Below, piece by piece: positions 50,879 through 62,314 of a DNA stretch of 64,000 nt. The stretch is taken from contig NZ_QEPO01000003.1 in assembly GCF_003252725.1 (NCBI RefSeq), positions 1 through 64,000 of the forward strand, read 5' to 3'. The DNA is from Haemophilus parainfluenzae (lineage in GTDB: Bacteria; Pseudomonadota; Gammaproteobacteria; Enterobacterales; Pasteurellaceae). The stretch's first letter is position 1. Each line of letters opens with the position of its first letter. Both the position numbers and the translations under genes were made by a program. The notes beneath the pieces were generated by a model, which saw nothing but the letters and a program-made list of their open reading frames with translations, did no database searches and was not told where the DNA came from.

Positions 50879-50906
50879 CTTGAAATACCAAAAAAGGGTC
50901 TTATTT
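50879..50906 (+). promoter_or_regulatory. Heat-shock (sigma-32) promoter of clpB
   Basis: CTTGAAA (50879-50885) is a perfect -35 element, followed after 13 bases by TCTTATTT (50899-50906), a partial match to CCCCATNT. Confidence 0.75.
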
Positions 50907-50919
50907 AATAACTCGTAAA

Positions 50920-50931
50920 GGGGATGACCCC
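50920..50931 (+). promoter_or_regulatory. GC hairpin in the clpB leader
   Basis: GGGG-ATGA-CCCC forms a short, very stable stem-loop 28 bases before the clpB start. It may protect the mRNA or shape translation; no known motif. Confidence 0.4.
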
Positions 50932-50959
50932 AAGAATTTAATCAGGAGAAGATAAGCAT

Positions 50960-53530
50960 ATGAATATTGAAAAATTTACCACAAAATTCCAACAAGCACT
51001 CAGTGAAGCACAATCATTGGCGCTAGGTAAAGATAATCAGTTTATCGAACCAGTGCATTTATTGACCGCACTTTTAAATCAACAGGACGGTTCAATTGCA
51101 CCAATTTTAACGACCAGTGGCGTGAACGTGGCATTATTGCGTAATGAATTAAATGCCGAATTGAATAAATTGCCACAAGTGTCGGGTAATGGCGGTGATG
51201 TGCAAATTTCCCGTCAATTACTTAACTTATTGAATTTATGTGACAAATTAGCTCAACAAAAACAAGATAAATTTATTTCCAGTGAATTGTTCTTATTAGC
51301 TGCGCTTGAAGAGCGAGGCGCATTAAATGACATTTTGAAAAAATGTGGTGCGAAAAAAGAACAAATTTTACAAGCGATCCAACATATTCGTGGAGGACAA
51401 AGCGTGAACGATCAAAATGCAGAAGAAAGCAGACAAGCTCTTGAAAAATATACAATTGATTTAACCGCTCGTGCTGAAAGCGGCAAACTCGACCCGGTGA
51501 TTGGTCGTGATGAAGAAATTCGTCGCGCCATTCAAGTATTACAACGTCGTACCAAAAACAACCCTGTATTAATTGGTGAGCCTGGTGTAGGTAAAACCGC
51601 TATCGTAGAAGGTTTGGCACAACGTATTGTTAATGGTGAAGTGCCTGAAGGCTTAAAAAATAAACGTGTACTTTCTTTAGATATGGGCGCCTTGATTGCC
51701 GGTGCGAAATACCGCGGTGAATTTGAAGAGCGTTTAAAAGCGGTATTAAATGAACTTGCAAAAGAAGAAGGTCGAGTGATCCTCTTTATTGATGAAATCC
51801 ATACCATGGTTGGTGCAGGTAAAACTGACGGTGCGATGGATGCAGGCAACTTATTAAAACCAAGTTTAGCTCGTGGTGAATTACACTGTGTGGGTGCAAC
51901 AACATTAGACGAATATCGCCAATATATCGAGAAAGATGCGGCGCTTGAACGTCGTTTCCAAAAAGTCTTTGTAGATGAACCAAGTGTAGAAGATACCATT
52001 GCGATCTTACGTGGTTTGAAAGAGCGTTATGAGATCCATCACCATGTAGATATTACTGACCCAGCAATCGTGGCAGCGGCAACACTTTCACATCGTTATA
52101 TTTCCGATCGTCAGTTGCCGGATAAAGCCATCGACTTAATCGATGAGGCTGCTTCAAGTATCCGTATGGAAATTGACTCTAAACCTGAGCCACTCGATCG
52201 TCTTGAGCGCCGTATCATCCAATTAAAATTGGAACAACAGGCATTACAAAAAGAAGAAGACGAAGCCAGCCGTAAACGTTTAGAAATGTTAGAAAAAGAA
52301 CTTTCTGACAAAGAACGTGAATATGCTGAACTTGAAGAAGTATGGAAGTCAGAAAAAGCAGCACTTTCAGGTTCTCAACACATCAAACAAGCGTTAGATG
52401 CAGCGAAAACCGAAATGGAACAAGCGCGCCGTGCTGGCGATTTAAGCAAAATGTCTGAGCTTCAATACGGTCGTATTCCTGAATTGGAAAAACAACTTGC
52501 TGCCGCTGAAACTGGCGAAGGCAAAGAAATGAGCCTATTACGCTATCGTGTGACAGATGAAGAAATTGCGGAAGTACTTTCTAAAGCAACCGGCATTCCA
52601 GTTTCTAAAATGATGGAAGGTGAGAAAGAAAAACTCTTACGCATGGAAGAAGAATTGCACAAACGTGTGATTGGTCAAGAAGAAGCAGTCGATGCTGTAG
52701 CAAACGCGATTCGTCGTAGCCGTGCAGGGCTTTCAGATCCTAACCGCCCAATTGGTTCGTTCTTATTCTTAGGTCCAACAGGTGTAGGTAAAACAGAGCT
52801 TTGCAAAACTTTGGCGAAATTCCTCTTTGATAGTGAAGATGCGATGGTGCGTATCGATATGTCAGAGTTTATGGAAAAACACAGCGTATCTCGTTTAGTG
52901 GGTGCGCCTCCAGGCTATGTCGGCTATGAAGAAGGTGGTTACTTAACTGAAGCAGTACGTCGTCGTCCATATTCGGTGATTTTGTTAGATGAAGTGGAAA
53001 AAGCCCATGCGGATGTATTCAACATCTTATTACAAGTGTTGGATGATGGCCGTTTAACTGATGGTCAAGGTCGTACTGTGGACTTCCGTAACACCGTGGT
53101 GATTATGACCTCTAACTTGGGTTCTGATTTAATCCAAGGTAGCAAAGACGAAAGCTATGGTGAAATGAAAGCCTTAGTGATGTCAGTGGTGAGCCAACAT
53201 TTCCGTCCGGAATTCATCAACCGTATTGATGAAACTGTGGTATTCCATCCGCTTGGTAAAGAAAATATCCGTGCGATTGCAAGCATCCAATTAGAACGTC
53301 TAGCAAAACGTATGGAAACTCGTGGTTACGAATTAGTGTTTACCGAAGTATTATTAGATTTCATTGCTGAAGTGGGTTACGACCCAATTTATGGGGCGCG
53401 TCCATTAAAACGTGCAATCCAACAAGAGATCGAAAACAGCTTGGCACAACAAGTTCTATCTGGTCAATTATTACCAGGTAAAGTGGTCACAGTGGATTAT
53501 GTGGATGGCAAAGTTCAAGCCAGACAATAA
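50960..53530 (+). CDS. clpB: Disaggregase chaperone ClpB
   Basis: Hexameric AAA+ machine that, with DnaK, rescues aggregated proteins after heat stress. The 856 residues contain the N-terminal Clp repeat domain (1-145), NBD1 with Walker A GEPGVGKT near 204 and IDEIHTMVG, a long coiled-coil middle domain (about 405-525, [15 protein letters not shown]), and NBD2 with GPTGVGKT near 603 and the GYVGYEEGG pore loop. The ATG follows AGGAG. A sigma-32 promoter and a leader hairpin precede it, a strong terminator follows. Confidence 0.99.
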   Translation: MNIEKFTTKFQQALSEAQSLALGKDNQFIEPVHLLTALLNQQDGSIAPILTTSGVNVALLRNELNAELNKLPQVSGNGGDVQISRQLLNLLNLCDKLAQQKQDKFISSELFLLAALEERGALNDILKKCGAKKEQILQAIQHIRGGQSVNDQNAEESRQALEKYTIDLTARAESGKLDPVIGRDEEIRRAIQVLQRRTKNNPVLIGEPGVGKTAIVEGLAQRIVNGEVPEGLKNKRVLSLDMGALIAGAKYRGEFEERLKAVLNELAKEEGRVILFIDEIHTMVGAGKTDGAMDAGNLLKPSLARGELHCVGATTLDEYRQYIEKDAALERRFQKVFVDEPSVEDTIAILRGLKERYEIHHHVDITDPAIVAAATLSHRYISDRQLPDKAIDLIDEAASSIRMEIDSKPEPLDRLERRIIQLKLEQQALQKEEDEASRKRLEMLEKELSDKEREYAELEEVWKSEKAALSGSQHIKQALDAAKTEMEQARRAGDLSKMSELQYGRIPELEKQLAAAETGEGKEMSLLRYRVTDEEIAEVLSKATGIPVSKMMEGEKEKLLRMEEELHKRVIGQEEAVDAVANAIRRSRAGLSDPNRPIGSFLFLGPTGVGKTELCKTLAKFLFDSEDAMVRIDMSEFMEKHSVSRLVGAPPGYVGYEEGGYLTEAVRRRPYSVILLDEVEKAHADVFNILLQVLDDGRLTDGQGRTVDFRNTVVIMTSNLGSDLIQGSKDESYGEMKALVMSVVSQHFRPEFINRIDETVVFHPLGKENIRAIASIQLERLAKRMETRGYELVFTEVLLDFIAEVGYDPIYGARPLKRAIQQEIENSLAQQVLSGQLLPGKVVTVDYVDGKVQARQ

Positions 53531-53541
53531 TTTGTAAAATG

Positions 53542-53576
53542 AAAAGCCATTTAGTGAAAGCTAAATGGCTTTTTTA
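53542..53576 (+). terminator. Intrinsic terminator after clpB
   Basis: AAAAGCCATTTAG (53542-53554) pairs with CTAAATGGCTTTT (53561-53573), followed by T-rich sequence. Confidence 0.93.
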
Positions 53577-53642
53577 TGCTTTGGTAAAAGATAAAATAGG
53601 GTAGAATGACGCTGTTTATAGCGTATAGAAATGAGGAAAAAA

Positions 53643-54575
<933 letters not shown>

Positions 54576-54576
<1 letters not shown>

Positions 54577-55616
54577 TGGAAAAAAACTTAAATTTTAACC
54601 GCACTTTAGTCGCAATGGCGGCTTTAGTGATTGTGTTTGCGGGAATTAAACTGGCGGCGGAGATTGTCGTGCCTTTTTTATTGGCATTATTTATCGCCAT
54701 TATTTGTTCGCCAGTGATTAAAGCGATGACACAACGCAAAGTGCCACATGGCATCGCCATAGCCTTGTTGTTTATCTTAATTTTAATCGTATTCTTTTTC
54801 CTGGCGGGATTAATTAACAGCAGCGTGCAGGAATTCACACGCTCGATTCCTCAATATAAAGTGCTGCTTTCGGAACGTATAAATGACGTCATGGCGTTAG
54901 CTCAAAAACTGAAATTGCCGATTGTGATTTCTCGCGAAGCCATTATGGAGCATTTTGATCCAAGTGTGATCATGAACTTTGTGAGCCGTTTATTATTAAA
55001 CTTTTCTGGCGTGGTGACGAATGTTTTTGTGTTGATCTTAGCGGTGATTTTTATGCTGCTTGAAGCGCCAACCATGAAGCATAAACTTGCTTTAGTTTTA
55101 AGTGATAATGAACATGATGTTGTCGCGGAAGAACATCACATCGATCGTATTTTAGATGGTGTGATTAGTTATCTTGGTGTGAAAACGGTGATTAGTCTGC
55201 TTACCGGCGTCTCGACGTGGATTTTGTTGGATGTAATGGATGTCCAATATGCGATTTTATGGGCAACCTTAAGCTTCCTATTAAATTACATTCCAAATAT
55301 TGGTTCGATTATTGCAGCCGTGCCGATTGTTGTCCAAGCGTTATTGCTGAATGGATTTGGTGTGGGTATGGGCGTGACAGCTGGTATCATTGCATCAAAT
55401 ATTGTGATTGGTAATATTATTGAACCAAAAATGATGGGAAAAACTTTAGGGCTTTCTACCTTGGTCGTATTCTTTTCGTTGCTTTTCTGGGGATGGTTGC
55501 TCGGTACGGTCGGTATGTTACTTTCAGTGCCGCTGACAATGGCGTTTAAAATTACCTTGGAAAGCTCAGAATCAACGAAGAAATATGCGGCTTTATTAGG
55601 TGATGTAAACGACTAA
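54576..55616 (+). CDS. AI-2E/PerM family transporter
   Basis: 346-residue inner-membrane protein with about eight helices in the UPF0118 pattern: paired N-terminal helices (FAGIKLAAEIVVPFLLALFIAII in outline), a long amphipathic stretch (QEFTRSIPQYKVLLSERIND), then a C-terminal block with LLNYIPNIGSIIAAVPIVVQ and IEPKMMGKTLGLSTLVVFFS. Family members export autoinducer-2 (TqsA) or act as Na+/H+ antiporters; the substrate is unknown here. It begins with GTG at 54576 inside the glnB stop (TAGTG). Joint expression with PII may imply nitrogen-linked transport. Confidence 0.9.
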
Positions 55617-55652
55617 AGTGCGGTCATAAAATGTCATAATTTTAGCAATAAA

Positions 55653-55681
55653 AAAGCCACCGTTATGGTGGCTTTCTTTTT
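55653..55681. terminator. Terminator between the permease gene and secF
   Basis: AAAGCCACC (55653-55661) pairs with GGTGGCTTT (55667-55675), flanked by A and T runs; it serves both convergent transcripts. Confidence 0.9.
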
Positions 55682-55698
55682 ATCTGATGTTTAATAGA

Positions 55699-56673
55699 TT
55701 AAGGTAAATCATCTACTTCTTTATCCACTTTTGGTGGAATCATATGTTCACGGCGTAGGCCGATATCATAAGCAATCGCAATCGCGATAAAGATTGATGA
55801 ATAAGTACCAAAACCGATACCAATTAATAACGCTAATGAGAAGTTATGAATTGATGGACCACCAAAGAAGAACAAGGCAATCACAACAAGAAGCGTTGTG
55901 AGAGATGTCATGATGGTTCTCGATAAGGTTTGCGTTAAGGAAATATCAATAATATCGATGGTTTCTACACGGCGAATTTTACGGAAGTTTTCACGCACAC
56001 GGTCGAATACCACGATACTATCGTTGATAGAATAACCTACAACGGAAAGAATCGCTGCCACGAAGGTTAAATCCATTTCGACTTGTAATGCAGAGAATAC
56101 ACCGAGTGTAATCACCACGTCATGCGCAAGTGAGGCAATACCACCAAAACCTAAACGCCATTCAAAACGTGAGCCCACGTAAATTAACATCATTGCTAGG
56201 GTTGCAAGGGTCGCATAAACCGCACCTTGAGCCAGTTCTTCACCGACGTTCGGACCGACGAATTCGATACTGTTAATATGAATATTAGGATCAATTGTTT
56301 GGAGCATGCTTTTAACGTGATCACCAATCGCAGAGTCGTTATTGTCAGCCGGTAAGCGAATCATCACGTCTTGTACAGAACCGGTTGTTTGTACAATTGG
56401 GCTTGCAATACCATGTTGATTTAATGTGCCACGGATTTTCTCTAAATCAGCCGGTTGTGAGAAGTGCGTATCAAATACCACACCACCGGTAAAATCCAAG
56501 CCCCAGTTGAAGCCCTTTGTCACAATGAAGAAGAGGGAAATCGCCATTAAAATCGCAGAAAATGCATATCCCACAAATCTCACTTTCATAAATTCAGTGA
56601 GAGGGAATGGCAATTTAATCCCATTCACTTCACGGATAAAATGTCCGTTTTTATCTTTTGCAAATAATCTCAT
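55699..56673 (-). CDS. secF: Protein translocase subunit SecF
   Basis: With SecD it uses the proton gradient to pull proteins through SecYEG. The 324 residues have six helices, a first periplasmic loop (about 55-150) and the SecF motifs LDFTGGVVFD near 55 and SVVGYSINDSIVVFDRVREN near 213. A short hydrophilic C-terminal tail ends KEVDDLP. It starts 10 bases after secD ends in the same direction, completing yajC-secD-secF. Confidence 0.97.
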   Translation of the reverse strand: MRLFAKDKNGHFIREVNGIKLPFPLTEFMKVRFVGYAFSAILMAISLFFIVTKGFNWGLDFTGGVVFDTHFSQPADLEKIRGTLNQHGIASPIVQTTGSVQDVMIRLPADNNDSAIGDHVKSMLQTIDPNIHINSIEFVGPNVGEELAQGAVYATLATLAMMLIYVGSRFEWRLGFGGIASLAHDVVITLGVFSALQVEMDLTFVAAILSVVGYSINDSIVVFDRVRENFRKIRRVETIDIIDISLTQTLSRTIMTSLTTLLVVIALFFFGGPSIHNFSLALLIGIGFGTYSSIFIAIAIAYDIGLRREHMIPPKVDKEVDDLP

Positions 56674-56683
56674 CTTATCCTAC

Positions 56684-58534
56684 CTAAATTGATAATTTTT
56701 CAAGACGTTTACCGCCGTATAGGAAGTTCACGATAGCACGTGTTCCGGTAATCGCTGTAAACATTGAAATTGCCACACCTAATGCAAGAGTTACTGCAAA
56801 GCCTTGAATTGGGCCGGTACCCACAGCATAAAGAATGATTGCCGTTAAAATTGTGGTTAAGTTCGCATCGAAGATAGAGGTGAATGCACCGTTATAACCT
56901 TCGTTAATGGCTTGCTGGATTGGACGGCCATTACGAATCTCTTCTTTGATACGCTCAAAAATAAGTACGTTGGCATCCACCGACATCCCCAGTGTTAATA
57001 CGATACCCGCAATCCCTGGCATGGTGAGTGTTGCACCAGGTAGGATAGACATCAAACCGACTAATAAAACGATATTAATCACCAAGGCGAAGCTTGCGAT
57101 AATACCGAAGATTTTATAGTAAATCAGCATGAAGACTATGACGGCAATTAAGCCCCAAAAGCTTGCATCAATACCTTGTTCTACGTTTTGTGCACCAAGA
57201 GAAGGACCGATTGTACGTTCTTCAACAATTTGCACTGGCGCGATTAATGCACCTGATTTTAATAACATAGAAAGGTTTTGTGCTTCTGCAGAACTGCTTA
57301 CACCCGTAATTTGGAAGTTAGAACTAAAGCGACCTTGAATTGTTGCGACGTTAATCACTTCTTCATTTTTCTCTAAAATGGTTTTGCCATTTTCGTCTTT
57401 TTTACCGTTGTCTTTGTATTCTACATACAAGGTTGCCATTGGTTTTTTGTAGTATTTCTTGGTGGTTTGCGACATGATTTCGCCGCCTTCACTGTCCAAG
57501 GTTACACTTACTTGTGGTGTGCTGGTGTTTTGGTCTAAACCAGAACTTGAGTTGATGATGTGCTCACCACCTAATACCGCACGTTTGTAAAGTGCAACAG
57601 GTCTACCTTGACGGTCATATTTGATTTCTGTGTCAGAAGGTAACATACCACGAGCAGCCGATTCAGGATTTACTAATGAATTCACAATACGGAATTCAAG
57701 TGTTGCAGTTGCCCCTAAGATTTCTTTTGCACGCGCCGTATCTTGAACACCCGGCAATTCGATTACGATACGTTCTGCGCCTTGACGTTGGATAACCGCT
57801 TCAGCTACGCCTAATTCAGCAACACGTTTACGTAAAATCGTTAAGTTTTGCTCGATGGCTAAGTTACGTGATTCTGTTAATGCCGCTTCTGAAAGGGCAA
57901 GGTTTAAGGTGTTGTCACCAATGTCAGACACGTCTAATGTTGGGTGTAACTGACGAATAATACGCGCTGCTTTTGACATTTGGTCTGCGTTTTCTAATGT
58001 GACCGTTGTACCAAATTTGTCGCCATTTTTAATCGCCGTAAACTGAATTTTTTCTTTACGTAATTCGTTGCGTAATGTGTCTTGTAACTGTTCTTGACGT
58101 TTAGCCAATGCAGAATTCATGTCCACTTCCATCAAGAAACGTACCCCACCACGTAAGTCCAAACCCCATTTCATTGGATTTGCACCAATGCTGCTTAACC
58201 AAGCCGGTGTTGCCGGTGCAAGGTTTAATGCGGTGGTGTAGTTAGTGCCAAGTTTTTCTGCAATTTTATCTTTGGCAAGAAGTTGGTCATCTGTGTTGGT
58301 GAAACGGGCAAGAATGGAGCCATTTTCAAGAACGATAGATTTGGTTGGAAGGTTATTTTCTTTCAGTACATTTTGTACTTCAGTTAATGCGGTGGTGTCT
58401 GCTTGTTGTCCGCGTGTACCGGAAATTTGCACCGCAGGATCTTCACCATAGATATTTGGAAGAGAGTATAAAGCACCAATGGCGACCACAAGGATCACCA
58501 TTAGATTCTTCCATAATGGGTAACGATTTAACAT
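56684..58534 (-). CDS. secD: Protein translocase subunit SecD
   Basis: RND-type partner of SecF. The 616 residues start MLNRYPLWKNLMVILVV, then a large periplasmic domain beginning GLDLRGGVRFLMEVD near 120 (the D1 motif), ERIVIELPGVQD near 230, and a C-terminal membrane part with LTLGMSVDANVLIFERIKEE near 510 and a last helix ending GGKRLEKLSI. It has the normal gamma-proteobacterial length and follows yajC with a 23-base gap. Confidence 0.97.
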   Translation of the reverse strand: MLNRYPLWKNLMVILVVAIGALYSLPNIYGEDPAVQISGTRGQQADTTALTEVQNVLKENNLPTKSIVLENGSILARFTNTDDQLLAKDKIAEKLGTNYTTALNLAPATPAWLSSIGANPMKWGLDLRGGVRFLMEVDMNSALAKRQEQLQDTLRNELRKEKIQFTAIKNGDKFGTTVTLENADQMSKAARIIRQLHPTLDVSDIGDNTLNLALSEAALTESRNLAIEQNLTILRKRVAELGVAEAVIQRQGAERIVIELPGVQDTARAKEILGATATLEFRIVNSLVNPESAARGMLPSDTEIKYDRQGRPVALYKRAVLGGEHIINSSSGLDQNTSTPQVSVTLDSEGGEIMSQTTKKYYKKPMATLYVEYKDNGKKDENGKTILEKNEEVINVATIQGRFSSNFQITGVSSSAEAQNLSMLLKSGALIAPVQIVEERTIGPSLGAQNVEQGIDASFWGLIAVIVFMLIYYKIFGIIASFALVINIVLLVGLMSILPGATLTMPGIAGIVLTLGMSVDANVLIFERIKEEIRNGRPIQQAINEGYNGAFTSIFDANLTTILTAIILYAVGTGPIQGFAVTLALGVAISMFTAITGTRAIVNFLYGGKRLEKLSI

Positions 58535-58557
58535 AGTTTTCCCTTTAGGAATTTAAA

Positions 58558-58848
58558 TTAGAGAGATTTTACAGAACCTTTCGGTAATACTGAAACGATG
58601 TAGTTACGGTTAATCGTGATTTCAGTAGTATCGTTTAAAGCGATAACAATTTCAGCACCTTCGGTTACTTTGGTGATTTTACCAATCAAACCACCAGCGG
58701 TTAATACTTCAGTGCCTTTCGCTAATTCAGACATTAATTTTTTGTGTTCTTTGTTACGTTTCGCTTGTGGACGGTAAATCATAAAATAAAAAATTAAACC
58801 GAAGATCACGAAAATAAATAACGTGGACATTGGGCTTTGTGCTTCCAT
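58558..58848 (-). CDS. yajC: Sec translocon accessory protein YajC
   Basis: Small inner-membrane protein bound to SecDF. The 96 residues have one helix (TLFIFVIFGLIFYFMIYRPQ in outline, about 8-27) followed by the YajC marks RPQAKRNKEHKKLMSEL and a cytoplasmic beta domain (TAGGLIGKITKVTEGAEIVIA in outline). An AAGGAAAACACA site precedes the ATG. It heads the yajC-secD-secF operon. The usual upstream partner tgt is separated from it here by two other genes. Confidence 0.95.
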   Translation of the reverse strand: MEAQSPMSTLFIFVIFGLIFYFMIYRPQAKRNKEHKKLMSELAKGTEVLTAGGLIGKITKVTEGAEIVIALNDTTEITINRNYIVSVLPKGSVKSL

Positions 58849-58949
58849 TGTGTTTTCCTTATAAATGAAAAGTTAAAAGTGTGCGTAAAATACCATAAAA
58901 CGGCATTCAGTAAAAGCCGATGAAGGCAATAACAACGAGAATTTTAGGA

Positions 58950-59177
58950 TTAATTGATTTTTTTCAAGCAAACTTCGAAGATTTGCTCGGAAAGCCAATG
59001 TTTATCCACTAATTCACATTGATTTTCTTCACAAAAAACAACAAAATTTTCTACCGCACTTTGACGATTTAATTGCAAAACTAATTCATCATTTGGCGCT
59101 AAATTTGCCAAAGCTTTCTTCGCCGTTAAAAGCGGAATCGGGCAGGAAAGTGCGGTCAAATTTAATTGATATTTCAT
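58950..59177 (-). CDS. TusA-family sulfur carrier (paralogue 2)
   Basis: 75-residue TusA/SirA-like protein. The Cys-Pro-X-Pro site is visible as [14 protein letters not shown] near residue 11-24, followed by the family's two-layer fold; an unusual number of extra cysteines follow ([17 protein letters not shown]). It starts 3 bases after the hemerythrin gene ends, so the two are co-transcribed. It is only distantly related to the YeeD-like copy at 19406-19627. It may take part in sulfur relay for tRNA thiolation or in iron-sulfur repair with its neighbour; neither is shown. Confidence 0.85.
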   Translation of the reverse strand: MKYQLNLTALSCPIPLLTAKKALANLAPNDELVLQLNRQSAVENFVVFCEENQCELVDKHWLSEQIFEVCLKKIN

Positions 59178-59180
59178 GGT

Positions 59181-59693
59181 TTAAGCTTGGCGACGAGCAA
59201 ACATAATTTTGCCCATAGCTGTGAGTTGTTCTGCGGATAAATATTGCTTACCAAGCTCAAATAGCGGCTCTTCAAGGGCAAGATGTCTATCATAACTTGC
59301 TACAAATAGCGTAATCAGTCTTTCATCTACATCAATCCGTTTCTCTGCAATCAATTCTTCTAGTTGTTCAGAAAGTTTTGCCCAATTTTCATGCAAAGTA
59401 ACATGTTGGCGTTCTAATTCATCTACCGATTCTTTCGCTTGAGGCGCTTTTTCAATTAAAGCAGGGAAAAAATCTTTTTCTTCATCATCATGATGAAGTG
59501 GTGCCGCGTGATTAAAATACTGCAAAATGGTTTTCACATCATTTAATACGGCTTGATTCACGCCATTTTTTTCTAAGTAGCCAGGAAGAATGGTGAGTTG
59601 CTTACAAAAGCGTCTCACTTTGCTATGACAGGCATAAAGCATATCAATCGGCTCATTCCAAGTGGCAAATTGTTGAGGTTCAAGGATTTGCAT
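59181..59693 (-). CDS. Hemerythrin-domain protein
   Basis: 170-residue all-helical protein with the HHE metal-binding pattern: HAAPLHHDDEEKDFFPAL near 67-84, ELERQHVTLHENW near 97-109 and YDRHLALEEPLFEL near 140-153. These His, Glu and Asp residues would hold a di-iron site that binds O2 or NO, or serves iron storage. The N-terminal CHSKVRRFC has two cysteines. Start at ATG 59693 after AAAGGAAACC; a 14-codon longer frame enters the terminator. It is coupled to the TusA-like gene, a plausible redox or iron-sulfur stress module. Confidence 0.87.
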   Translation of the reverse strand: MQILEPQQFATWNEPIDMLYACHSKVRRFCKQLTILPGYLEKNGVNQAVLNDVKTILQYFNHAAPLHHDDEEKDFFPALIEKAPQAKESVDELERQHVTLHENWAKLSEQLEELIAEKRIDVDERLITLFVASYDRHLALEEPLFELGKQYLSAEQLTAMGKIMFARRQA

Positions 59694-59710
59694 AAGGTTT
59701 CCTTTGTTAA

Positions 59711-59738
59711 AAAGTGCGGTCATTTTTGACCGCACTTT
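59711..59738 (-). terminator. Terminator from an inverted uptake-sequence pair, after tgt
   Basis: AAAGTGCGGTCA (59711-59722) pairs with TGACCGCACTTT (59727-59738); on the minus strand T5 follows. It lies 17 bases before the hemerythrin start, so that gene needs its own promoter or read-through. Confidence 0.85.
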
Positions 59739-59745
59739 GCATGTG

Positions 59746-60985
<1,240 letters not shown>

Positions 60986-61029
60986 CTTGATAGGTATTTT
61001 ATGAGTTGGTTGAAAATAAGTCAAACCAC

Positions 61030-62121
61030 TTATTCTAAGCCTTTCACATTGGGATTTTTAGTAATGAACATCGCATCGCCATAACTGAAAAAACGGTAGC
61101 GATTTTCGACCGCACTTTTATAGGCGTTCATGGTGTGGCTAAAGCCTGCAAAGGCAGACACCAACATAATCAACGTACTTTCCGGTAAGTGGAAGTTAGT
61201 AATCAACGCATCCACCACACGGAATGATTTACCTGGGTAAATAAAAATAGACGTATCAGAAAAATAAGCTTCAATTAAATCTGGATTGCCATTTTCTTCT
61301 GCAGATAGAGCAGCGGTTTCAACAGAACGCACTGATGTTGTACCTACCGCAATTACACGTTTACCCGCTTTCTTTGTTTCAATAATGGCATTACAGACTT
61401 CTTGAGAAAGCTCCACATATTCTGCGTGCATAATATGATCTTCGATATTGTCAACACGTACGGGTTGGAATGTACCTGCGCCCACATGCAAAGTCACAAA
61501 TTCAAAATTGACGCCTTTTTCGTGTAATTTTTGTAAAAGCTCATCATCAAAATGCAAGCCAGCCGTTGGCGCAGCCACTGCACCTGGCACTTTGTTATAC
61601 ACGGTTTGATAGCATTCTTGATCCGCTTCTTCATCTGGACGATCAATATAAGGCGGCAAAGGCATATGACCGATTTCTTGCAACACATCAAGCACATTGC
61701 GGTTTTTATCCGCTAATTCCACTTCAAAAAGGGCATCTTGACGACCAATCATAATGGCTTTTACGCCATTATTTTCACCGAGTTTATCTTCACCTAAAAA
61801 TAATTCAGCACCTTCTTTCGGAGCTTTTGACGAACGAATATGCGCTAAGAAATGGTGTTCACTTAAAACACGTTCCACCAACACTTCAATTTTCCCGCCG
61901 CTGGCTTTACGACCAAACATACGAGCAGGGATTACGCGCGTATTGTTAAAAATCAACAAATCACCTTCGTCGATTAAATCCAATACATCCGTAAAAGTGC
62001 GGTGAGAAATTTCCCCGTTTTCACCATTGAGTTGTAGCAAACGGCAAGAAGAGCGATCTTCTTTAGGATAACGAGCAATCAGCTCATCGGGTAAGTCAAA
62101 ATGAAAGTCAGAAACACGCAT
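61030..62121 (-). CDS. queA: S-adenosylmethionine:tRNA ribosyltransferase-isomerase
   Basis: Adds the epoxy-cyclopentanediol ring to preQ1 in tRNA, giving epoxyqueuosine, the substrate of QueH. The 363 residues have the family marks: [19 protein letters not shown] in outline, [18 protein letters not shown] near 53-70, [14 protein letters not shown] near 183, [14 protein letters not shown], and the C-terminal [18 protein letters not shown] near 310. It sits upstream of tgt, the conserved queA-tgt order; the third enzyme of the pathway, queH, is far away. Confidence 0.98.
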   Translation of the reverse strand: MRVSDFHFDLPDELIARYPKEDRSSCRLLQLNGENGEISHRTFTDVLDLIDEGDLLIFNNTRVIPARMFGRKASGGKIEVLVERVLSEHHFLAHIRSSKAPKEGAELFLGEDKLGENNGVKAIMIGRQDALFEVELADKNRNVLDVLQEIGHMPLPPYIDRPDEEADQECYQTVYNKVPGAVAAPTAGLHFDDELLQKLHEKGVNFEFVTLHVGAGTFQPVRVDNIEDHIMHAEYVELSQEVCNAIIETKKAGKRVIAVGTTSVRSVETAALSAEENGNPDLIEAYFSDTSIFIYPGKSFRVVDALITNFHLPESTLIMLVSAFAGFSHTMNAYKSAVENRYRFFSYGDAMFITKNPNVKGLE

Positions 62122-62184
62122 AATTGTAAATAATGAAAGCTAAAAATGGGGCATAGTCTAGAGCTATTCGGAGGAAAGAACAAG

Positions 62185-62215
62185 AAAAAAAGCCCTTTCA
62201 AAAAGGTGAAAGGGC
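62185..62215 (-). terminator. Intrinsic terminator after trhP
   Basis: GCCCTTTCA (62192-62200) pairs with TGAAAGGGC (62207-62215); on the minus strand a T7 run follows. It lies about 100 bases after the trhP stop. Confidence 0.88.
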
Positions 62216-62314
62216 AAAATATTTGGAGTCATACTATGAGTTGTTGAATTAACAAATCAGGTATGGGATGTATTATAGTACATTCTTTAACAAATGCAAC
62301 AATTTTTTAACAAA

